DNA of 64,000 nt from Candidatus Zhuqueibacterota bacterium (lineage in GTDB: Bacteria; Zhuqueibacterota; Zhuqueibacteria; Residuimicrobiales; Krinioviventaceae): positions 23,770 through 87,769 of the forward strand of contig JAFGKD010000091.1 in NCBI GenBank assembly GCA_016928775.1. Reading direction: 5' to 3'. Shown in pieces: positions 10,635-18,358 of this stretch. Position 1 is the stretch's first letter; every line of letters begins with the position of its first letter. Under the pieces are notes generated by a model. That model made no database searches and was not told where the DNA came from. It saw nothing but the letters and a program-made list of their open reading frames with translations. Position numbers and translations under genes: made by a program.

Positions 10635-11489
10635 ATGGATCAAAAAGTTGTTGATCTGTACCGTGAATTCAGGGAGGGCATCCTGGATCGCCGCGAGTTC
10701 TTTACAAAGCTGACGGTTTTGGTCGGCAGTATGGCAGCAGCGTACTCTTTGTTCGCTGTTCTCGACGCCAAAGCGGATGTTGTTGCTGAGGATGATCCTC
10801 GACTTGAAACAGAGATGGTGACCTATCCGGGAGCCACCGGTGATGTGATGGCCTATCTCGCAAGACCCAGGGAAGAGGGGAAAAAGCCGGCCGTTATCAT
10901 TATTCATGAGAATCGTGGATTACAGCCGCACATCAAAGATGTCACGCGACGCATGGCACTGGAAGGATTTTTAGCAGTGGCACCGGATGCCCTGTCACCT
11001 CTCGGCGGCACACCCGAAAACGATGCGGACAGCGCCCGCACCAAAATGCGCGAACTTGATGGTGAATCAACGCAGAAAAATTTTGTCGCAGCGGTCGAAT
11101 ATTTGAAAACACATCCGCTGTCGACGGGCAAAGTCGGTTGCACCGGCTTTTGCTGGGGCGGTGGTATGACCAATCAGGTGGCGGTGCACGCACCGGATTT
11201 GGTCGCAGCAGTGCCCTATTATGGCCGGCAACCAGAAGTGGAGGACGTGCCAAAAATCAAAGCATCTATTTTAGCCCATTATGCCGGTGATGATGAACGC
11301 ATCAACGCAGGTATCCCGGCGTTTGAAAAAGCGCTTAAAGAGGCAGGGATCGAGTATACGGTTTATATTTATGAGGGCGCAAAACACGCGTTCAACAACG
11401 ATGCCAATCCAGAGCGCTACCACAAAGAGGCAGCAGAGTTAGCGTGGCAACGCACGATCGCCTTTTTCAAAGACAAGCTAAAAACGTAA
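10635..11489 (+). CDS. Dienelactone hydrolase family protein
   Basis: GFCWGGG nucleophile-Cys motif, PAVIIIHENRGL, C-terminal AKHAFNND. Confidence 0.88.
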   Translation: MDQKVVDLYREFREGILDRREFFTKLTVLVGSMAAAYSLFAVLDAKADVVAEDDPRLETEMVTYPGATGDVMAYLARPREEGKKPAVIIIHENRGLQPHIKDVTRRMALEGFLAVAPDALSPLGGTPENDADSARTKMRELDGESTQKNFVAAVEYLKTHPLSTGKVGCTGFCWGGGMTNQVAVHAPDLVAAVPYYGRQPEVEDVPKIKASILAHYAGDDERINAGIPAFEKALKEAGIEYTVYIYEGAKHAFNNDANPERYHKEAAELAWQRTIAFFKDKLKT

Positions 11490-12725
11490 GCAACAATTCT
11501 TATACTTTTTGCCGCTGCCACACGGACACGGATCATTGCGACCAACCTTGAGCGAGACATTTGTTGGTGTCGGTTTTTCCGCCGGTCGATTACGATCCTG
11601 ATGCCACTGCGAAGCGATCGCGTTGACAAATGGCTGACAATGGCTGAAAAAACGTTTATAGCCGGCGCATAAATAGTTGAGGCCTGGCTCTCCATCCGGC
11701 GTCGTTTTAAAACGATTTTTAGGACACCCGCCGTTGCACATTGTCCGGACTGTGCATTCACGACAAAAAGTCGGCAGGGTATCGAGCTTGGCGCGGCCAA
11801 ATTTCTGCTGCGCCGGACTATCCAACAGCTCAGCCAACGGTCTTTCCCGGATATTACCGAGCAGGTGCGCGTTTTCGACAAAAAAATCACATGAATAAAA
11901 ATCACCGTTGTGTTCAAGAACGGGTACACCGCCGCAGGTCTCTTTAAAAATACACAACGTATGCTCCTGCTTAAAGGCCGTCCTGGCAGCTTCCTCAAAG
12001 ATTTGCACCTTGATCCGTCCGATATCCTGAGCAAGCCAGTCATCAAAAATCGCGATGAGGAAATCACCAAATGCTTCCGATGGCACCGTAAGAGGACTGA
12101 TGTCGCCATGTGCATCAGGTGGTTCAACCAGTGGTAAAAAACTGATATATTTGGCACCAAGCTGTTTGAAGGTGCGATACACTTGCAGCGGGTAAAAAAC
12201 ATTCCGAGCGTTAACCACGCACAGAATCTCACATAACACCTCATGTTTACGCAGCAGGTTGTACCCCCGCAGCGTGTGCGCGTAACTGGGCTTTCCAGTT
12301 TTGCCGACGCGATAGATGTTATGTAATGCCGGCGGCCCGTCAATACTGATCCCAACCGCAAATCCTTCTTGTTTGAAAAAATGACACCATGCATCATCCA
12401 ATAACGTGCCGTTGGTCTGGATACCATTTAAAATCTTTTGGTTGGCCGGTTTGTGCCGGCGCTGCAACGCGACAATCGTGCGAAAATAGTCAAGGCCGAG
12501 AATTGTTGGCTCGCCGCCATGCCATGAAAATGTGATGACCGGCTCGGTGGAGGCGTCGATGTGCTGAATAATATAGGTTTCCAGGAGATCTTCCGACATT
12601 CGAAACGATGACCCGCCGGAATAGAGCTGCTCCTTATTCAGATAATAGCAGTATTGACACGCCAGATTGCACCGCGCACCTGCGGGTTTGACAAAGATTT
12701 GAAATTCGCGCGAGGTTTTCACCAT
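11478..12725 (-). CDS. Anaerobic sulfatase-maturating enzyme (radical SAM/SPASM) with C-terminal SEC-C motif
   Basis: CNLACQYCYYLNK radical SAM motif, FSWHGGEPTILGLDYF, CRECTVRTMCNGGCPKNRF SPASM cluster, C-terminal VGRNDPCPCGSGKKYKNCC. Confidence 0.9.
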   Translation of the reverse strand: MVKTSREFQIFVKPAGARCNLACQYCYYLNKEQLYSGGSSFRMSEDLLETYIIQHIDASTEPVITFSWHGGEPTILGLDYFRTIVALQRRHKPANQKILNGIQTNGTLLDDAWCHFFKQEGFAVGISIDGPPALHNIYRVGKTGKPSYAHTLRGYNLLRKHEVLCEILCVVNARNVFYPLQVYRTFKQLGAKYISFLPLVEPPDAHGDISPLTVPSEAFGDFLIAIFDDWLAQDIGRIKVQIFEEAARTAFKQEHTLCIFKETCGGVPVLEHNGDFYSCDFFVENAHLLGNIRERPLAELLDSPAQQKFGRAKLDTLPTFCRECTVRTMCNGGCPKNRFKTTPDGEPGLNYLCAGYKRFFSHCQPFVNAIASQWHQDRNRPAEKPTPTNVSLKVGRNDPCPCGSGKKYKNCCLRF

Positions 12726-12809
12726 GATGGACTTGCTGCAACAGCCCTATTGACATGGATTGTAATGCCAATCGCTGTCAAGAGCTTGCTCAAATACGAT
12801 TTTAAAGCA

Positions 12810-12846
12810 TACCTCCTTGCATGGAAAAAGAGAAAACAAGGAGGTA
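12810..12846. promoter_or_regulatory. Perfect 9-bp dyad TACCTCCTT-N19-AAGGAGGTA containing an SD sequence
   Basis: 12810-12818 is the exact reverse complement of 12838-12846; the right arm is the SD of the small ORF at 12850. Confidence 0.6.
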
Positions 12847-12849
12847 CAC

Positions 12850-12900
12850 ATGAATCGGAATTACAATTTAAATGATTATCTGTTTGAATGCAAGTATTGA
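12850..12900 (+). CDS. Candidate small ORF MNRNYNLNDYLFECKY
   Basis: AAGGAGG at 12838-12844, 5-nt spacing to ATG 12850, 16 codons then TGA; read directly, absent from the ORF track. Confidence 0.3.
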   Translation: MNRNYNLNDYLFECKY

Positions 12901-13021
12901 ATCTTTATAAAACAGCTTGCTTCTCGTAAAAGGATTTTCTAACATTCGTATGTTAATACGCCCACGCCTGGCGTGGATAAATCGAATAGGAACACAACAA
13001 AAATTTAGCCCGGGTGATTGT

Positions 13022-14164
13022 ATGCAAAGCCTCAGTAGAGAAGAAATCGTTCAACTCATTCAAGCGGTTTTCCCCAAGATGAAAACCGACCGTAAAATGG
13101 CGATCCTCGTGGATGTGCCCAATTCTGCGGCGTCTGATACGCCAGACTGGGCGATTCGTCGACAGATTGCCTATGAATGGTATCAGGCACTCCAGGATGG
13201 TTTATCCGATTTACAATTCGATGCAGTGTTTCTTTTTGCTTATCCGAGTGTGGATTCCAATAATGCCGATCTTCCGGAACATGCCTATTCTCTTTTTTCA
13301 CCGGTTCCCAAAGTGATTTCGGACATATCGCAGACAAAAACCACGTTTGTTGAGATATTTTCCTCTCACCAAATCTTTCTCGCTCCAACACAGTTTTCGG
13401 CGACAGCCCCGCTGAAAGTCAACGCCAAAAAGTACGGTTTTCGTGCCGCCACTATGCCCGGCTTTTCGCCCGCGATGATTCCGGCGTTACGGATCGATTA
13501 CGGTTTGGTCAACCAGCGCTGTCAATTGATGAAAGAAAAGCTCGATCCGGCTATTGCGGCGAACGTCAGATTTTTGGTCGATGGGGCGGATGAATATCAC
13601 GTGCACTTTGATTTACGCTTTCGCTCCAGCCACGCCAGTGGTGGTCGGTTTCCCGATCCCGGTACGGCGGGAAATCTGCCGAGCGGTGAAACCTATATCG
13701 TGCCTTACGAAGGTGAACGAGGGGAAAAGAGTCAGACGAATGGCACCCTGCCGGTTCAGTTTGGCGAACAGGTTGTCCTTTTTGAGATAAACGCCAACAG
13801 AGCCATTGGCGTCCTGTCCAAAGGCTCAATGAGTGAAAAACAGGCTGCCTATCTTCAGCGGGAACCGGCATATGGCAATATGGCCGAGCTCGGATTTGGC
13901 ATTTTATCGGATTTTGGACTTGAGCCCATTGGTGCGATTTTATTGGATGAAAAACTAGCCTTCCACATCGCTTTTGGCCGTAGCGATCATTTTGATGGAG
14001 TAACCGGTCCGGATAAATTTTCCTCGCCACAGGCTGTCGTGCATATTGACTATATCTATTCCGCCAAAACGCAAAATCGGATTTCGATCTCCAGCATCGA
14101 TTTGGTTTATCCCGATGGCGAGGAGGAGAGAATCATCCAAAAAAACCAGTATATGATTTTTTAG
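13022..14164 (+). CDS. M29-like metallopeptidase/aminopeptidase-fold protein
   Basis: PSGETYIVP, NMAELGFG, AFHIAFG and VVHIDY resemble the M29 metal-ligand blocks; start chosen at MQSLSREEIV. Confidence 0.55.
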   Translation: MQSLSREEIVQLIQAVFPKMKTDRKMAILVDVPNSAASDTPDWAIRRQIAYEWYQALQDGLSDLQFDAVFLFAYPSVDSNNADLPEHAYSLFSPVPKVISDISQTKTTFVEIFSSHQIFLAPTQFSATAPLKVNAKKYGFRAATMPGFSPAMIPALRIDYGLVNQRCQLMKEKLDPAIAANVRFLVDGADEYHVHFDLRFRSSHASGGRFPDPGTAGNLPSGETYIVPYEGERGEKSQTNGTLPVQFGEQVVLFEINANRAIGVLSKGSMSEKQAAYLQREPAYGNMAELGFGILSDFGLEPIGAILLDEKLAFHIAFGRSDHFDGVTGPDKFSSPQAVVHIDYIYSAKTQNRISISSIDLVYPDGEEERIIQKNQYMIF

Positions 14165-14211
14165 ATCGGATGACCGTTACAATTTTTTCGACAACCTCCC
14201 TCGCCGTAAAC

Positions 14212-16305
14212 CTACTTGACCAGACTCATCTTTTTCGTCAAGACCAGCATTTCACCACCCGAGTTGGTGAACTCGATTTGGTAGAGATAGACTCCGGCAG
14301 CAACTTTTTGCCCCGATGCATCTGTGCCAAACCATTGCAGGACATGAAAACCGGCATTTTTTTGTTCTCGCAGGAGCGTACAAACCAGTCGTCCGGTCAG
14401 GTCAAAGATCTTGAGCGTGACAAATCCGTTTTCCGGCAGGTGAAAAGTGATCGTTGTGCTGGGATTGAAAGGATTGGGATAATTTTGGAACAGCACAAAG
14501 TCTTCCGGCTGCATCTCGCTTTTGTTGCGGATGACCGTTGGATCAGCATAAAAAGAGGTGTATGGTGTGAGAATCTGGAACTTTAGCGACAGCTCTATGA
14601 CCTGATCGACCAGTTCGTTCAGCTCGCCGTATATTGCAATTTCATCCAACAAATGATCAATTTTTGCTTTGGCCCACAGTCGTGGAACAAAGCGATGACC
14701 GCCGGGTGTATCGGGAAAAATTCCTTGTGATTCATAGCTCACCTGTTTATCACCAATAGAGGCTGTGAGAAATACCGGAAAGGTGCCAGCGTTTTTATAG
14801 ATGCCCATTTGTCGCACCTGGCTGCCCCAGAATAAATCTGCCAGCGGTTTGGGGAACGGATCCGATATCGACAGGCCAGGGATTTTTATGTCGAGGTCTG
14901 TGAGCACGGGCTTTGAAATCCGCTTGAAATGATTGCCAATAATTTTGGCAATATCATCATCCTCGGCGATGAACTCGGCGTACCCGCCGTTCTCGGTGGA
15001 CATTTGAACGAGCAACGGCTTGCTGACGTCCTCACCCACGCCAAAGGAAAATATTTTGACGTTTTTTGTATTCGCCTTTTTGATATTGTCGACAATCGTC
15101 GGCACCCCTGTCTCACCCCATGTCGGGTGGCCATCGGTCATGAACACAATCATATTCGCATAACCCTCGGAAAAAGATTGCTCGAGGGACTTTCTCATCG
15201 CAGTATCAATGTCGGTCAATCCAAGCGCACCAATTTCCGTGACAAACCTGGAAGCATCCTCCAAATTTTCCGGAGAGGCTGCCACAAGATCTTCCTTGAA
15301 TGCAAAAGTTGTCGTCCCAAAAGTGATGATATTGAACATATCATCCGTCTGTAAATATTTGAAAAATTCCTGCAACGCTTGCTTGAGTTGCTCGATTCGT
15401 TCACCCTCCATGCTTGAGGAAACATCCGCAGTAAAGACGATTTTCTTTGGAATCACTTGATCGTCACCCACATCGTCTGGAGGTAAGATCCAGATCGCAT
15501 AATAGGAATCCGTTCCAATAGAGTCCTCCGCCGTTGGGCTATAGCGGATAACGTTCATCTCAACATCATCGCGCCGGGTTTCAAAATTGATTTGCAAGTC
15601 TTTATCGGGCATAAAGTTTTCATCACCAAAAATGACGGTATATTGTTGCGGATTATCTTTGGTTATGCTCATCGCCGTCGTTCCCTCGTGCGTCGGTGAG
15701 CGAAAGGCGGTGAAAGGAGAATCCGACTTGAACACACCGCTAAAGGATACACGTTGCAGCGGTTTTGGGGACATTTGCACGGCGTTTAATTTAAAGGTAA
15801 AGTCAACCACGCCAAATTCATAGGGCAGCAACTCAACATAGGTAATTTTGGTCTGCACATCCGAATTGGCGTTGATCGGTGCTATGCTGAGGCGATACAT
15901 ATTATCACCCATGTATTCCAGGAGCGCCGGATCGAGGTACCATCGGAGGCGCTCTTCATATTCCTGGCGAGCCTCCTGTCGTTCTGTGATGGCGCCTTTG
16001 TACCATTTGCCATTGAACTCGTATTGCAGTTCAACAACAACAGCATTTTCCGGCAACGGGAAGAGCCACACGGCTTCAACAGTAGTGTTCATTTCGTTGC
16101 GAAAAACCTGATGCACAACAGTCGTGGCAATTTGACCTTCAATTGTTGTATTGGCATCGACCGTTTTGATCCACATTTTATTATAAGTTTTTGTTTCCCA
16201 CAATGGCCGCGAAAATATCGTGCCGATGGCGAATGTATGCTGTGGCCATAAAATCGCGGCCAACAAAAGTACAATACCTGATTTAATAGCCCACTTTTTC
16301 ATCAT
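14212..16305 (-). CDS. Secreted VIT + vWA protein with type IX sorting tail
   Basis: VIT-like N-terminus (NTTIEGQIATTVVHQVFRNEM), DVSSSMEG MIDAS, tail QNYPNPFNPSTTITF...LVK. Confidence 0.85.
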   Translation of the reverse strand: MMKKWAIKSGIVLLLAAILWPQHTFAIGTIFSRPLWETKTYNKMWIKTVDANTTIEGQIATTVVHQVFRNEMNTTVEAVWLFPLPENAVVVELQYEFNGKWYKGAITERQEARQEYEERLRWYLDPALLEYMGDNMYRLSIAPINANSDVQTKITYVELLPYEFGVVDFTFKLNAVQMSPKPLQRVSFSGVFKSDSPFTAFRSPTHEGTTAMSITKDNPQQYTVIFGDENFMPDKDLQINFETRRDDVEMNVIRYSPTAEDSIGTDSYYAIWILPPDDVGDDQVIPKKIVFTADVSSSMEGERIEQLKQALQEFFKYLQTDDMFNIITFGTTTFAFKEDLVAASPENLEDASRFVTEIGALGLTDIDTAMRKSLEQSFSEGYANMIVFMTDGHPTWGETGVPTIVDNIKKANTKNVKIFSFGVGEDVSKPLLVQMSTENGGYAEFIAEDDDIAKIIGNHFKRISKPVLTDLDIKIPGLSISDPFPKPLADLFWGSQVRQMGIYKNAGTFPVFLTASIGDKQVSYESQGIFPDTPGGHRFVPRLWAKAKIDHLLDEIAIYGELNELVDQVIELSLKFQILTPYTSFYADPTVIRNKSEMQPEDFVLFQNYPNPFNPSTTITFHLPENGFVTLKIFDLTGRLVCTLLREQKNAGFHVLQWFGTDASGQKVAAGVYLYQIEFTNSGGEMLVLTKKMSLVK

Positions 16306-16314
16306 GGCCTCCTT

Positions 16315-18345
16315 TTATTTTGCAAGCGTGATGCGCAGCGTACTGGACTGGTCACCGATCTGCAATTGAACAAAGTAGTGACCGCTCGGCAACGGAGCGC
16401 CGAAATAGTCCACGCCACTAAAATGAATTGCATGCATACCGGCTTCAAAATGAGAGACATCAAACACTGCGACCAATTGCCCTAACATATTATAAATTTT
16501 GATCAGCTTGATTTTGCCGACGTCATCGGATGAAATATAAAAATTGATGGTCGTGCTTGGATTAAACGGATTGGGATAATTGCCGATCAAATACGAAACA
16601 GGCATGTGCACCAGTTCATTCTGTTTCTCCTCTACGCCAGTATGTTCGGTCTCATAGTCTGCGACATACGCGGTATAGCGGCAACGGATATTGTACCGCA
16701 AACTGGTGGCAATGAGTTGGTCGCGCAGAGCCGGCGTCTCACCATAGATTTCAATTTCGCGTTCCAGTTCATCAATTTTCTCTTTCGCCCAGATGGATTC
16801 GGCAAATTTGTTATAGATGGTGTTGCTGCTAAAGTCGAGTCTAAAATTAAAAAAAGTAGCGCCGGCTATTGATTGTCCGGCCAATGCCAGAGCGGATTCG
16901 GACGGATTGGCATAACGTCCGGTGATGAAAAAACAGCAACCCGCGTAGGCTGACGGCGTGGTGCTCGGCAAGAAATCGTACAAATCTGCACGACCAAACT
17001 CCATGCGCACATCCTTCATAATCGGCCGGTTGATTTTGTCGAACAGCCTCGTCACACCGGCGTTGATATCATCTTCGTTCGACAAATAGGTTGTAAAACC
17101 ATAGTTGAGCGCAGCCAACATTTCCAGCCGCGCATAGTCAAGATCATCTCCGATGCCGATTGGAAAGATGCCGGCTTTGTAACTGTTTTTCCCGGCAATG
17201 GCACGCGGATCGAGCGGCGAACGACCATCACTTAATACAATAAGCGAATTGCTGTAGGCATCGTCGGTGATCTGGTCCAGGGCCATATTCAAAGCCAGGT
17301 CCATGCGAGAACCCCAGGATGAGTAAAGGCTTTCAAGGTAGGTATGCGCGGCTTGAATATTCGCATTTGTCGCTTGCACTGGATTCGCTTTCCACGGGTA
17401 AACATTACGATTGTAAACAAAAATATTGAACACATCCTGTTCCGAGAGCAGCAAAAGCGAAGACGTGATGGCTTTGACACATTGATCCAGCTTGTAGCCA
17501 AACATGTTGCTGGACGTGCTGACAAGGAAAATAACTCGACGGGGAAAAACCTCGGCCTCATCGGCTTGATTCTGCGGGCGGATAAACAGAACAAAATGTC
17601 CGTCCATCGTATCGTTATCGACAGAATAGAAATCGACGCCCAGTTCATCCTGCTGGGTGTAAAAAGTAAACTCGAAATCTTGCGTGAGATAAGCTTTGGG
17701 TCTGGACATTTGGACATGCAACCGGTTCGGTTCATTTTGCAAGATGTGAACCTCCGGATGTGAGGGACAATCGTACGTCGTTATCGGCGAGTTGCTGTTC
17801 ACATAAACCGAGAATTGCAGATGATCCAGCGGCGTGGTGACGAAATCGTCCGTCGCGAGCGGAAATCGATACGTTGTTTCGCCGGCAAAAAAATCACAAT
17901 GCGAGACGTAATAAAGCTTTACTTTCTGCACCTCACCGGCCGGAATATCTCTCAAGGCGACCTTGATGCCGTTTCGCCCAATGTATTTATTCACTTGTGC
18001 GATGATGCCACCTTCGCCGGTGCCGGGATTTGGCGCCTGCTCCCGAACCTGCAATACAGCCCGATATATGGTGTCATCTGCCCAATAGAGGAACATTGTG
18101 GCGCGCGCATCCGGCGGCAGAGGAAATGAATAAACAGCATCAACGGATTGATCCCACTCGTTCTTGAATTCCTGATAAACTTCAGTCACGGCAATGAGAC
18201 CATATATTTTCACGGATACATGCGTCAATTGATTTCGTAAAAAGTCGTGTGGATACTCTTCCTGCTTTGGCACGAGCAAGCCATCAGCATAAGCAGAGAG
18301 TGTGCTCAAAACGACTGTTATGAACAATAGCTTTGCCTTTTGCAT
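16315..18345 (-). CDS. Secreted VIT + degenerate vWA protein with type IX sorting tail
   Basis: VIT-like HVSVKIYGLIAVTEVYQEFKNEW; vWA-like VIFLVSTSSNMFG; GNYPNPFNPSTTINF tail. Confidence 0.8.
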   Translation of the reverse strand: MQKAKLLFITVVLSTLSAYADGLLVPKQEEYPHDFLRNQLTHVSVKIYGLIAVTEVYQEFKNEWDQSVDAVYSFPLPPDARATMFLYWADDTIYRAVLQVREQAPNPGTGEGGIIAQVNKYIGRNGIKVALRDIPAGEVQKVKLYYVSHCDFFAGETTYRFPLATDDFVTTPLDHLQFSVYVNSNSPITTYDCPSHPEVHILQNEPNRLHVQMSRPKAYLTQDFEFTFYTQQDELGVDFYSVDNDTMDGHFVLFIRPQNQADEAEVFPRRVIFLVSTSSNMFGYKLDQCVKAITSSLLLLSEQDVFNIFVYNRNVYPWKANPVQATNANIQAAHTYLESLYSSWGSRMDLALNMALDQITDDAYSNSLIVLSDGRSPLDPRAIAGKNSYKAGIFPIGIGDDLDYARLEMLAALNYGFTTYLSNEDDINAGVTRLFDKINRPIMKDVRMEFGRADLYDFLPSTTPSAYAGCCFFITGRYANPSESALALAGQSIAGATFFNFRLDFSSNTIYNKFAESIWAKEKIDELEREIEIYGETPALRDQLIATSLRYNIRCRYTAYVADYETEHTGVEEKQNELVHMPVSYLIGNYPNPFNPSTTINFYISSDDVGKIKLIKIYNMLGQLVAVFDVSHFEAGMHAIHFSGVDYFGAPLPSGHYFVQLQIGDQSSTLRITLAK

Positions 18346-18358
18346 TGTAAACCTCCCT

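Noticed and set aside
11417-12427. 336-aa minus-strand ORF overlapping the sulfatase maturase
   Set aside because: Alternate-frame shadow of the anSME, whose frame carries all radical SAM and SPASM motifs.
11478-12900. RiPP cluster (radical SAM/SPASM plus tiny ORF)
   Set aside because: The enzyme matches anaerobic sulfatase maturases and a Cys-type sulfatase is present in the window; no transporter or dedicated peptidase pairing is evident. Kept only as a small-ORF/regulatory finding.
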